Shown in pieces: positions 8,076 to 17,121 of a stretch of DNA of 64,000 nucleotides. The notes below the pieces were generated by a model that was not told where the DNA came from, made no database searches, and saw only the letters and a list, made by a program, of their open reading frames with translations. The translations under genes were made by a program, and so were the position numbers. The DNA comes from Telmatactis stephensoni (taxonomy: Eukaryota > Cnidaria > Anthozoa > Actiniaria > Isophelliidae), in assembly GCA_029948255.1 (NCBI GenBank), contig JALIZF010001820.1:1-64000 (forward strand). Direction: 5' to 3'. Numbering within the stretch: the stretch's first letter is position 1; each line of letters starts with the position of its first letter.

Positions 8076-9517
8076 TTATAGTCGGCAGCGGCTTAATAGG
8101 CCTTTTTTCTGTAGGGCCGTGGGTGGTACTTCTTTCTTAGGCGGTGGCTTTTTCTTCGGCGGCTTATCAAAATGAGGCACGGGCTGCTTAGTGTCTACAT
8201 TCACCTCATTAACACCCATCTTCATGTCTGCCGTCGCCCTTTGCAGCCTGTTATTATACCCCGCCACACTGCCCGCATTCAATATCAAATGGCTGGGCAT
8301 CAACCAGCAGCCAGGCGCTATGGCAAAATCCAGCCGCACCTTCGCACTTTGAACCGCCATCTGATACCGCTGTATGCTTTTAGAAATGTCCGCCTCTTTT
8401 ATGGCATCTTCAAACAATTTCAAAAACACCGCTCTCGTTTCTGTAGCAGAGCCGGCATCGCCTACAATACTACTCCTTGTATTCACCTGCGCCCCCAGCA
8501 CCGTATAAACAAAGGCCTCGATCGACTGATTCAGCCTTGCCAGCCCCGCCTTGGTAAGCCCCTTCGACTTCCTTAGCGCAAAATAAAGATAAGGCTTCTT
8601 TTCCAGCGGCGAGATGTGATCTAACTCATGATCGCCCCACGAGCCATTTCATCATTGAAATGAAAGAAGCCGCCGGGCCACTGATAGACATTTTTGCCGT
8701 CCATCTTTGCGTCATAAGCCTCCGTAACATCGTGCATACGACCAAATATTTTTTTATAGATTCTCCCCAGGCCTCCATTCTCGCCCTTCAAACGAAAATC
8801 GCTATCAGGAGAAATCTGAAACTCTCTGCAAATTCTATTATAAGCGCTTTTATCGTATTTATTCTCTAGAGGGTGAAAATAACCATCCCCCGGCAGCGGT
8901 ACAGACATCTGCGATAGAATGCGCGCGTGGTAAAAAGAACATGAAACTTCAGCAGCGAGTCCACCCTCGCTTCATAATGCATTTCTACGCCAACGCCACA
9001 GCCCGCCGTCGCACACCACAGGGCAAACGAAAGTTGCTGCGGCCAATAACTCATATCCGGCCCCCTCAACCACCTATGAGCCTCCGCCGCCGTCGTATGT
9101 TTTAACACCACCTCCGTAAATATCCGCCGCGGCCTCATAGTAAACTTTTCTTCGGGCGCCACATAAATCACCATCGCATCCACATCAAACTTCGCTGGCT
9201 TCTCCAATCCCTATGGCATACGTGGCCTTCGTCAGCTCCAGAGCCTTAGGAAAACCTCCAGGAGCTTTAGCCTGCGTTTCATGGCGGTCTTTAAGATCTC
9301 TAGGCCCCAAGGCCTTTAAAAGCGCCGCACTTAATTTTGAGTCGCCATAGTGATGCACTGCCATTGGAAAAGGCCCATCTGGCGTAATATCTTCTCTAAA
9401 CACATCGACGCCAATACCGTTGTATTCGAATTCAATGCTCATAGGCGCCACAGAGAACTTTTTAAAATCAGCATGTGGGTAAGCGGTTCTAAACCTATGC
9501 CATTCGTATTGTACCAT
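8076..9517 (-). pseudogene. Large conserved virus-element protein (about 480 aa), frameshifted
   Basis: I chose ATG 9,515-9,517 because TATATA precedes it; the open frame upstream of it lies in the divergent gene. Pieces in order: MVQYEWHRFRTAYPHADFKK to TKATYAIGIGEA (to about 9,200), KFDVDAMVIYVAPEEKF to GCGVGVEMHYEARV (to about 8,910), VPLPGDGYFHPLENKYDKSA to WPGGFFHFNDEM (to about 8,640), then YFALRKSKGLTKAGLARLNQ, GAQVNTRSSIVGD, VRLDFAIAPGCWLMPSH and a Pro/Lys-rich tail (PPKKKPPPKK). At least three frame breaks occur. No enzyme motif is evident. The region is visibly richer in GC than the flanking host DNA. Length and the basic tail would suit a structural or nucleic-acid-binding virion protein; unresolved. 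Confidence 0.55.
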
Positions 9518-9525
9518 TATATATA
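9518..9525. promoter_or_regulatory. Shared TATATA box, third divergent viral gene pair
   Basis: Eight bases (TATATATA) lie between the ATG of the minus-strand gene (9,515-9,517) and the plus-strand ATG at 9,526. Same geometry as the other two divergent pairs. Confidence 0.55.
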
Positions 9526-10133
9526 ATGACCGACGTGATACAAGAAGAACCCTCTGCCCCATTATACCCTGTCATCTCTGATGGAGAAAGTTTTCGACTT
9601 CAAAAAATCAATATGGATTCTTTCTGAATTAGGCGCCGAGGTCAAACATTACGACGGCGTCCGTAAAAAATACAACAAAAACCCGCTCCGTGACCCACGC
9701 CATTGCTTTATCTTCCGGTACATTTCAGCCCTTTTAACAAGTTCGGGGATTGCCACGTCCTTTAACGGGCCCCGGAATTATAGTCGGAATCCCTCTAAGC
9801 GCGATTGGGGGACTCTGTGGAATTATTTCAGCCGTCGCCACGGTAGCGACTAAAAAATTGACCCAAAAGGTTTCAAAACATGAGAAAACAACAATGTTAT
9901 GCAAATCTAAAATAAATACAATCTCAGACCTCATTTCGAAAGCTCTTCACAATAACAGAATCGATGAGAATGAATTCGCTTTAATTATGGCCGAGTCCAA
10001 TAAATACGAGCAATTAAAAAATGAAATACGACAAAAAACTAGAGTTGAAGTTTTTAAAAAAGACGATCCCGAACTACGCAAGAAAATCTACAGCGAAGCC
10101 ATGCAAGAAATAAAACAAAAACTAAATCAATAA
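9526..10133 (+). pseudogene. Small viral protein with two-helix membrane hairpin, frameshifted
   Basis: The frame from ATG 9,526 reads MTDVIQEEPSAPLYPVISDG and ...FRLQKIN, then stops. Coding pattern continues in other frames: SELGAEVKHYDGVRKKY, then from about 9,750 GPGIIVGIPLSAIGGLCGII, a long glycine-rich hydrophobic stretch. A charged helical tail follows (TKKLTQKVSKHEKTTML, LISKALHNNRIDENEFALIM) to the stop at 10,131-10,133. I infer about 200 residues: acidic N-terminus, amphipathic helix, paired hydrophobic helices, coiled tail. This resembles, from memory, abundant hypothetical proteins next to viral genes in coral genomes. A membrane-active or virion-membrane role is a guess from the glycine-rich hydrophobic hairpin. 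At least two frame breaks. Confidence 0.55.
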
Positions 10134-10217
10134 ATATTCATTTTGAAAAGACCCAGACGGGATGTCATCTGCATATTGAACGTCAGTGTCTAGAAAATAT
10201 GCGTAATTAGCCATACA

Positions 10218-10363
10218 TAGCAACGCGTACGTCATACATTCCTTTTCTCCCTAACAACTAGCACTTTCCGAACAAACATTCTAATCTTGATCGGGATTTT
10301 GTCGTGTGTTCGGAAAGTGCCAGTTGTTAGGGAGAAAAGGAATGTATGACGTAGGTGTTGCTA
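10218..10363. terminator. Long stem-loop between convergent viral genes
   Basis: Arms at about 10,228-10,276 and 10,303-10,353 are near-perfect inverted copies (CATTCCTTTTCTCCCTAACA against its complement), with shorter outer pairing (TAGCAAC/GTTGCTA) and a loop of about 30 bases. It lies between the stop of the plus-strand gene (10,133) and the stop of the VLTF3-like gene (10,361), the usual place for a bidirectional transcription stop. A small foldback transposon is the alternative; no clear target duplication is seen. Confidence 0.5.
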
Positions 10364-10951
10364 AGGAATCCATCCTAAGAGAGGGTGGCTGGGGTCTATT
10401 TCATAAAATATTTTATAGATTACGTCAGGGTAATAAGGGATTTTCGCTCGCAGCTGAATAAACATCCCTTCGGCCCTACGCATAATTTGCATAGAAACGT
10501 CGGGAATTTTTTCTCCGGTTATTTCTGACAAAATATAAGAAATGCCCTTATTATATTTTTGTAGCTTTAATTTTTTTAGAGTCTTTTTCAAACCCTGTGG
10601 CGTGGGTTCTTTGAGATGAGCTTTTATCCGCCGTAAAGTTTTCTTATCAACATAGACTGGCTCTAAACCTAAGATAATTTGCATCCACTTTCTAAAGTAA
10701 ATAATTTTCTTATACGGCGTCTTTTTACGAGCGCCGTTAGCATAACATTGATCGTGGGTCGCACAAGGCACCGCATTAAAAACTATACGGCCACAGTTTT
10801 CACACACAGCCGAAGTATCTTTTTCTAGGGTCATTCGCCTGCCACAACACCTTAAAGACCTTGGCGCGATTGGCTTAATTTCACGTCGCAGACAATTAGA
10901 ACAAACTTTATACATCTCGTAATCTACCTGAGGGGCATTGCAGTCATACAT
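10361..10951 (-). CDS. VLTF3-like viral late transcription factor
   Basis: This is an intact 196-codon gene starting MYDCNAPQVDYEMYKV, with TTATATA before the ATG. The N-terminal half holds zinc-binding pairs: CSNCLRRE, CCGRRM and CENCGR, then a Cys/His segment. The C-terminal half carries PYKKIIYFRKWMQIILGLEP, the signature start of the poxvirus late transcription factor VLTF3-like domain, followed by YNKGISYILSEITGEKIPDV and IPYYPDVIYKIFYEID, which match the family's order of helices. VLTF3 proteins switch on late genes in nucleocytoplasmic large DNA viruses and some smaller relatives. Here it probably served the TATATA-type promoters of this element. No frameshift, in contrast with capsid and ATPase. 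The family call is by motif order; a profile search would settle it. Confidence 0.75.
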   Translation of the reverse strand: MYDCNAPQVDYEMYKVCSNCLRREIKPIAPRSLRCCGRRMTLEKDTSAVCENCGRIVFNAVPCATHDQCYANGARKKTPYKKIIYFRKWMQIILGLEPVYVDKKTLRRIKAHLKEPTPQGLKKTLKKLKLQKYNKGISYILSEITGEKIPDVSMQIMRRAEGMFIQLRAKIPYYPDVIYKIFYEIDPSHPLLGWIP

Positions 10952-10978
10952 TATATAACACTTATTTCTTTACTCTCC

Positions 10979-11128
10979 AGCAGCAGTAAGGGGTTTTGCC
11001 ATTTTTAATCTCCGGGCCCCAAACGCCATAATTGGTGCAGTGAATCCCTGCTGCCGTACACCCCTCGATCTACGCAGGCCGGGCCTGCATATTTCAAGGT
11101 CCAAACGGAACAAACCCTTACTGCTGCT
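10979..11128. repeat. Hairpin at the right end of the viral element
   Basis: AGCAGCAGTAAGGGGTTT at 10,979 pairs with AAACCCTTACTGCTGCT ending at 11,128. The inside is GC-rich (GGCCGGGCCTGC). It is the last sequence before host duplicated DNA begins at about 11,131, so it may be the terminus of the integrated virus or a small foldback at its edge. Confidence 0.5.
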
Positions 11129-11130
11129 CT

Positions 11131-12613
11131 TTAGGAAAAGGGACAGCAGTTAATTACTAAAACTGAATCAATTTCAAATCAAAAAAAGATTCTAGTTTGC
11201 TTTGCTTTATCATTTTTTTCTTGTAAAATACATGAATGTTGTATTATTAAGTTTTTGGCAATGGTCAACTTCAGTTTTCAAATCCAAATAGGCCATATGC
11301 ACTAACAGGTCACGTGACCCTATCTCCTCTAAATCAAGCAGCACCATCAAAATGAACTCCAAAAAATGAAAGAGCACCTCGATATTAGTAAAAAGTGCAA
11401 AGTTTCAGTTTATAAGATGAATAAGCTAAAAAATGACAGTAATATTTTCTTAAGATTCGTTCGGAAAATCGTGTTGGATGGCACGAGCTTGCCATCCAAC
11501 GCGTTTCTCCGCACGAATCTTAAGAAAATATCCAAACTTAAATTAACTATCCTTTCTCCCGTATTACATCTTGTTGGCTGAAAATTTGCACTTTTACTTA
11601 ATATCGAGGTGCTCTTTCTATTTCTGACGTTTATTTTGACCGTGCCGCTTGATTTAGGGCAGATAGGGTCACGTGACCTGTTAGTGCATATGGCCTATTG
11701 TGCTGTAAAACACAAAGATGGTGACGTCACAACCGTGTTTACATACTCTCATGCAAACACAGCTCTCAGCCAATCAGAGTGCACGTAGTATCTTAATTAT
11801 TTTATAAACCTTAGTAGATTATAATTCTATTGTTTTCTTTTATGTCTATTTGTGTCCGCTGGAATGACGAACGATTGGAACTGGGTCCGAACCCATGAAC
11901 GTCGCGCAAAAGCTGTTCTTCCTCTAATACTCCTCAATTGTTTTTGTTGTCGTCTTACTTTTATCTATTCCTACTTCATCGTCTTATTTTGCTCGATCTC
12001 TCTCTTATTCAAACCCGATTTTCACTTGTGCCTCCACTTGCATTCATGTTGTTTCAATGTATCGGGATTCTCCTATCACTTTCATCTACAGAGAGACGGC
12101 AATTATTTTCCGATAACGTCGTCTTCAAATCAGCGCTCGTGATTGGCCCAAACATTGAGGACTGCATCGAAGTAGCTTTCTTCAAAATCACAAAAAACTA
12201 CTGAAAATCAATTCAAAATTGAGAAGCAAATATGAAAACAACTTTTCAGATAACATCCGTGATAAAATGACCAAAAACAATGACATATTTTGATAAAAAA
12301 TAGCCGCTAAGTTGAATTGAATTATAGCTACACACGACTTCTGAGAAAAGTAAACTGAACTGGAATCTGTTGGTCTAGACTAGATAAAATAACTACACAA
12401 TATTCACGACAAGAAGTAAAAACAAATCATCCTGCATGAGTAAAAATATCATGTCTGATAAGTATAATCGGTAATTTCGTTTCGTTTTCGACTTCAATGA
12501 CTTCAAAGTCACAGCAAAAGTGAATTTTCAGCAAAACAAATTAAATTGTCCTCTAATTTATGAAGACAAAAACAGTATTGTTTAAAAAAAGATGAAACAA
12601 AAAACTATTTATG
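11131..12613. other. Host DNA: inserted transposon sequence and intron 1 of CLN3-like unit A
   Basis: From about 11,131 the sequence is nearly identical to 32,522 onward. It includes a 413-bp foldback MITE (11,287-11,699) and, to 11,808, the right end of an inserted element (terminus TTATAAAATAATTAAG on the minus strand). From about 11,809 it is ordinary intron 1 sequence shared with units B, C and D. No plus-strand gene is seen. Exon 1 of unit A is absent because viral DNA occupies the position upstream. Confidence 0.6.
11287..11699. mobile_element. Foldback MITE, 413 bp
   Basis: Terminal inverted repeats begin AATAGGCCATATGCACTAAC and extend over about 40 bases including GGTCACGTGACC. A second inner palindrome surrounds TTGCCATCCAACGCG, and GAGCACCTCGATATTA occurs inverted near both inner flanks. 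No coding. The copy at 32,679-33,089 sits in the duplicated unit. Confidence 0.7.
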
Positions 12614-12856
12614 TTATCTCAATGAAAAGTGATCCTTATGCTGCTGATGCTTGCGCCGCTTGGGAAAACCAGGCTTTAGATGACTCTTAGGGGGCGCGTT
12701 TACGCTAGTAGTCGTCTTCAAAGTTTCAGAATGTGAGAAAGCTTCATCTGATGTTCTACCAAGATCAGGAACCTCGGCGAGGACGGAGCGCCCATAAAAA
12801 TATTCTCTTGCGCGACGTGCACGGCGCTGTCGTTTTGGTGATGTTACATGTCTAGG
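12614..12856 (-). CDS. Antisense open exon in intron 1 of unit A (80 codons, unknown protein)
   Basis: On the minus strand an open frame runs from GTAG/CCTAGA (possible acceptor AG at 12,857-12,858) to a TAA at 12,614-12,616. It reads VTSPKRQRRARRAREYFYGR, then LAEVPDLGRTSDEAFSHSE, then PPKSHLKPGFPKRRKHQQHK. It has no in-frame ATG, so it would be a terminal exon. Basic ends suggest nucleic-acid binding or a nuclear signal; the family is not recognised. Homologues lie in the same intron of units B, C and D, where length changes (3 and 9 bases) keep the frame although flanking intron sequence carries other indels. Upstream exons were not found, so coding status is tentative. Confidence 0.35.
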   Translation of the reverse strand, partial: PRHVTSPKRQRRARRAREYFYGRSVLAEVPDLGRTSDEAFSHSETLKTTTSVNAPPKSHLKPGFPKRRKHQQHKDHFSLR

Positions 12857-12986
12857 CTACAACTTTAATTTTAGTGCAATGTTGTTGCGGCAAAATGTAA
12901 ACGTTGCAAATTTTTGAAAGCCTCAAAAAACATTGTTGTCATGTTACACGGCTAGCTTTTGACATGATTTTTTTCTGTATTTGTAG

Positions 12987-14414
12987 GTACGATTTGGATC
13001 TTTCTCGAGATACCACTCACAATTCTTCCGATCGTGGCTTCATGCATTCTTCATCGTGTACCATCGCGTGTGTTTATCCTTACCGATATTTCTTTTAAAA
13101 TCTCTGGGCTGCTATCCCTCCTGTTAGCTGGATCTCGAATGTGGTTAAAGTACTTTGCAGTATGTCTAATTAGTTCTGGTACAGCAGTATCAGATGTCAT
13201 TGGGATCTCTTTGACGGCCTACTTTCACAAGACGACCGTAACTGCTTACAGTACTGGTATAGGAGTTGCTTATGTAGCTGGGCCTTTATATGTCACAGGT
13301 ACTGATCACATGACTGTACATTCCAATTAAGTACCGCGACACGCGCAAATCAAATCGAAGAGGACACAGAACTGCTAAGCACCTCGCCCCTGGTGCCTTG
13401 CACTCGTCTTTTAAATCAAGGCTCTTCTGGGGCTTGGTCCCGTACTCAAGGTTCTTGTGGGACTTAGCCTGGCTATGTACTGTGCATGTTTGGGACGGTC
13501 CTCTAAAGTAAGCGAAGATGATATTTCTTTGTAGAATCAGTCCAAACCGCATTTTTCAGAGGCGAATCCCAAGATCAGCTCTAGTAGAAAAAATAAAGGG
13601 TGTGGTACTTTTTTGATACTTAAATTCCTTTCCTTTTGTAGTTATGACAAGTTGGTTTCAGTTTTCCACCAACATTACCATCGCTGCCGTCATCGTGGTG
13701 CAGCCATTGGTTTTTCTTCTCGTTTACTGCTTGCTTGAAAAACGCCGACAAAACACCAGCAAAGGTTACCAAACTATCACCGACAAGGACACAGACCCTG
13801 AAGAATGTCCAAGCTTACATCAGCATCTAACGTTTGCGGAGAAACACAGCACCCTTTTTGATGTCTTTCCAAGTATTTTTCAAGTTTTCGTTGGAATGCT
13901 ATCCATTGACTTAGTTCTGAGTGGTGTCACCACTACCTTAGTGTTTTCCAATGCACCCTTCTCCCCAGCAGACTATTACAAATATTACCTCATTGCCTCT
14001 TGTTTTGGGCTGTTTCTTGGTCATTCGTACCTGGGAATGGCAGACTTCATCAGACCGGGAATGGCGGAGAGAATACATATTAGTAAGACATGGTTGCTAG
14101 GGGTGATAATAATATGTCACGTGATCGTGTCCGTTCTCGCTTCCCTTTATAGATTTATAGCTAATGTATGGTATGTTTTAGTCTTAGTATTTTCTTTAGG
14201 AATGTTTGCTGCAACCACTTATACTAACGTATGCTTTATATTAGGGGAACAAGAGGATCTCAGAAAAAGGGAGTTTGCTATGGGGTTGGCTGTTTTTGCA
14301 GTAGAATTTGGTGCGTTGATGGGGGCTATTATAGCAGCACCAGTTGAAAAGCTACTGCAAGACCACTGTGTAGCGTTTACCAATCAAACATTGACCTGTT
14401 TGACAAGAGCTTGA
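12987..14414 (+). CDS. CLN3 (battenin)-like gene, unit A, exons 2-3 (exon 1 not in window)
   Basis: Exon 2 is 12,987-13,298 after the acceptor TTTGTAG and before the donor AG/GTACTG. Exon 3 is 13,642-14,414 after CTTTTGTAG. Both introns are phase 1, as in complete unit C. Exon 2 carries LISSGTAVSDVIGISLTAYF, matching the CLN3 core. Exon 3 has six hydrophobic segments and the family-typical KREFAM motif near its end. CLN3 proteins are lysosomal multi-pass membrane proteins needed for glycerophosphodiester clearance in mammals. Both exons are open. Exon 1 would lie upstream where the viral element now is, so the gene is either split by it or truncated. Differences from C include S for R in EKHSTLF. 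Confidence 0.7.
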
Positions 14415-14934
14415 ATTGTGATCCAGCAAACTGGTTCAAAAAGAATCCTCTGTACAAGGGAAAACGCTGCGCAGACCTCTGCAAAATTATAAGCGTAAGT
14501 CGCAACTGCGACCAGAGCTTTTGTACTCCTTTGGCAGTTACATACCTTGAAACTGATTTCACAAAGCTTGCTCTATATTCTAAAGTCTTGTAGTGTAAAG
14601 TTTGATTAAAAATTCATTTCGGGTAAATATCACATCGCTTTAATCGGATATGCTCATAGAAAGATAGATATTCAGTGAACAAGTCAGATCAGTTGGTTAT
14701 TGCGCAGCTTTCTGATGTGAGAGGTCCCGAGTGTAATTCTCTGTCTGTCAACGACTAAACGTCTTTTCATCTGGACAACCTTTTAATTTTAAGAATGACT
14801 GTATTCACATCCACTGAATATGAGCTAGCAATCGCGCGCTCTGATTTCCTCCTAAACAACTTTAATTGATATGCATTGTAAATTATAATAGATGAATAAA
14901 TAAATAGGGTTACATAAAAAATTTATAGAATACA
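14415..14934. other. 3' flank of unit A with conserved block and tRNA-SINE fragment
   Basis: A block at about 14,430-14,600 recurs after units B and C directly and 1.2-1.4 kb after D and E. Its plus strand can read WFKKNPLYKGKR, and it contains a donor-like AAGC/GTAAGT at about 14,491. It may be 3' untranslated sequence or an exon of a lost element. At about 14,690-14,760 lies a decayed tRNA-like head (CAGTTGGTTATTGCGC...GAGGTCCCGAG). Confidence 0.4.
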
Positions 14935-14936
14935 AG

Positions 14937-15074
14937 AATTCATTCATTCATTCATTCATTCATTCATTCATTCATTCATCCATCCATCCATTCATTCATT
15001 CATTCATTCATTCATTCATTCATTCATTCGTTCGTTCGTTCGTTCATTCATTCATTCATTATTTATTTATTTAT
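14937..15074. repeat. (ATTC)n microsatellite with ATTG/GTTC variants
   Basis: About 138 bases of ATTC repeats with a GTTC run and an ATTT tail. The orthologous array in unit C (36,300-36,472) is longer, so its length has changed since the duplication. Confidence 0.95.
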
Positions 15075-15417
15075 ACAATTCACTCAATAAAATCGGATCA
15101 AAAATATCAATCTTTAATTGCACATTTTTACTCTAAAAATAATCAAATGCTACAAAACTTGAAAAAGCTTTATGGTGGAAAATTCAAGAATTGAAATTAT
15201 AAATGATGGCTTAAAACACATTCTTCAAACCGTAAAACACTTGTCTCGAAGATTCAAGTTTGTTCAAAAGGCTACAGTAAAAAATCACTTTTACACGATT
15301 ACTATGCCGGAGTTTTCAGTTAACCAGGAAATGGATGGTTGTTTAGCTCTTGCGAGCCCGAAGCCGGAGTCGCCGGCGAAAGAGGAAAGCCGGTCAACAC
15401 AGTTAAAGTAAAAGTGA
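15075..15417. other. Flanking DNA without a recognised gene
   Basis: A 79-codon frame (15,172-15,411) is present here and identically in the copy at 36,568-36,807. It has no recognisable domain and its identity follows from the recent duplication. No other signal. Confidence 0.4.
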
Positions 15418-15655
15418 CCATATTTAACGTCGATAACTCGTAACAGAAATTCAACTGACAAACCTGAGGTCGACGGTGCGCTCATTTTACTCCCCTCTCT
15501 CCATCAGTACTCCGTTATAAGGGTATTTAAAGCTAATCAAAGCTACACAGATTGGAAAGAAGTCGAAACAAGGATGTGAGGTCTGGGGGGATCGAACTCG
15601 GGACCCCTCGCACCGAAGGCCGCGCACTAACCAACTGTGGCATCCTTGCTCCTTA
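15418..15655 (-). mobile_element. tRNA-derived SINE
   Basis: On the minus strand the head reads GGAGCAAGGATGCCACAGTT with A-box-like GTTGGTTAGTGCGCGG and B-box-like GAGTTCGATCCC. The body (TTGTTTCGACTTCTTTCC, then GAGCGCACCGTCG) matches the SINE at 53,290-53,515. The copy at 36,814-37,051 is its duplicate. Confidence 0.75.
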
Positions 15656-16633
15656 AACAGTTGAGTCTTCAGTTGATTTGATATAATGAATAAATTAATT
15701 AGATAAATTTGGTGTAGCTCATCACCCTTCCTTGCAGCACAATTGCACAATTACGAAGGGTGCAGCTCAAAAGGCGTGGTCGAGTCGAAGGATACAAGGG
15801 CGTTTTAATTACGAGACATTTACACATTTACATACAAATTTACACGTAGCAGCCACCATACGACCCATATGATATGAGGTATAACTTTGATTATAAACGT
15901 TTAAAAGTTTGCCTTTTTGACGGTTGATGGTAAGAAATTCGGTGTTTTGACGGTTGACGGTTAATTCTACTCTTTGACGGTTAAAACAAGCCAATTACCT
16001 GTAAATATTACTAACCAATAGTTAAAAATCATTTTTTTTATGAAGACATCACTAGTTGTTACTGTTAGAACGTTTTGTCCAACATGCCGGTTTCTTGTAT
16101 TGCGGTTTAATATTTGACAAAATAAAGAATGAATATGCTGTATTAGTCGAAATTCGATATAGCGGAGGATTAGTTCCAGGCCCGTCGCTTGGGGTGGTTC
16201 GAAAGTTCGAACGAACCTTCCTCCTTTCCCACAGAAAATAGCAGCTTAGCTTAGGCTACTAGTACTTTTCCTTAAGGTGGCTCGACTGGGTTTTGTGTGA
16301 AGCGCACCTCCGCTGTTTGATCGCAAAATGCGTCACGGGGCAAAAAACATAATTTCAAAAGAAATTCCACAGCAAGTCTAGGAATAGATTAAAGTTTCTT
16401 TTGACGATTAAATCACTTTGATCGGAGTTTTCAATAAGCGATTTTCATAAACCTGTTTTTTTTTGGAAAAACTAGAGTTTTGTACAAAACCGCATTTATT
16501 GTTTCATTAAATGTAGATCAAGTTCTGCACTCTTACTCGGCTTCAACGATTTCTATGGAAGCGTTTTCGAACAAAACGTGCTTGAAATTTTACGCATCAA
16601 AAAAGTAAACAATTCCAAGCATTCAGTTTACTA

Positions 16634-16635
<2 letters not shown>
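15656..16635. other. Intergenic DNA, no gene seen
   Basis: It includes a dispersed segment (about 15,706-15,870) that occurs inverted at 27,245-27,420 (GGTCGTATGGTGGCTGCTAC on the other strand), suggesting an unclassified repeat. Three short TTTGACGGTTGA/TTTGACGGTTAA-type repeats occur near 15,916-15,985. The rest is AT-rich and shared with 37,052-38,033. Confidence 0.5.

Positions 16636-16690
<55 letters not shown>
16636..16690. repeat. (TGAT)n microsatellite at the insertion point of the Crypton block
   Basis: About 13 TGAT units. The copy in unit C (38,034-38,096) is followed directly by TTTAAAGCCC, whereas here the Crypton block intervenes. Such tails often mark the 3' end of non-LTR or SINE insertions. 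Confidence 0.9.
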
Positions 16691-17121
16691 TTTATAATAT
16701 AGCATTTTTCTAACGCGCGCTCTGATTGGCTGAAAACTCCTTGAAAGCCGTGGTATATTTCCCCAGTAAACCCACGGCTACGAGCGAAGTTGCCGTCGTC
16801 TTCTCTCTTTTTTCCGGCAAAATGGCGTCCAAAATTGATGAATCTATTCCTTCTTTCGATGTTGGTTTTGACTTGTACTTTCATGAAAGCGACGAGGAAA
16901 TGATAAATGCTTGTGTTGAAGTAGAGGAAATGACAGACAAGAATAATACCAGTTCAGAGCAGCCTAAGCCGTCCGACAAATTCTACCTCGTTACCATGCT
17001 GAGAGATCCCATGAGATAGCAAGCGCATGCGCCAATCAGTGCAACGTCTGTCGCCGGTCAGTGAAGTTGTTCATGTGTTTGAACAGAGGAAAATTGCCCG
17101 AAAATCCGTCTAAATCATACA

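Noticed and set aside
1..11130. Bacterial prophage or contaminant
   Set aside because: Gene starts use TATATA boxes rather than ribosome-binding sites, the families are eukaryotic-virus types, a Harbinger-like MITE is inserted, and the DNA joins host duplicated sequence. A chimeric assembly remains possible and is noted in the findings.
13286..13552. 88-codon antisense frame across the exon 2 end and intron 2, recurring in units B, C and D
   Set aside because: Similarity follows from the recent duplication and overlap with exon 2. In diverged unit E the frame changes length with internal losses, and there is no splice or start context. Not supported as a gene.
14937..15074. Possible CRISPR-like array
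   Set aside because: It is a four-base microsatellite without spacers, in eukaryotic DNA.
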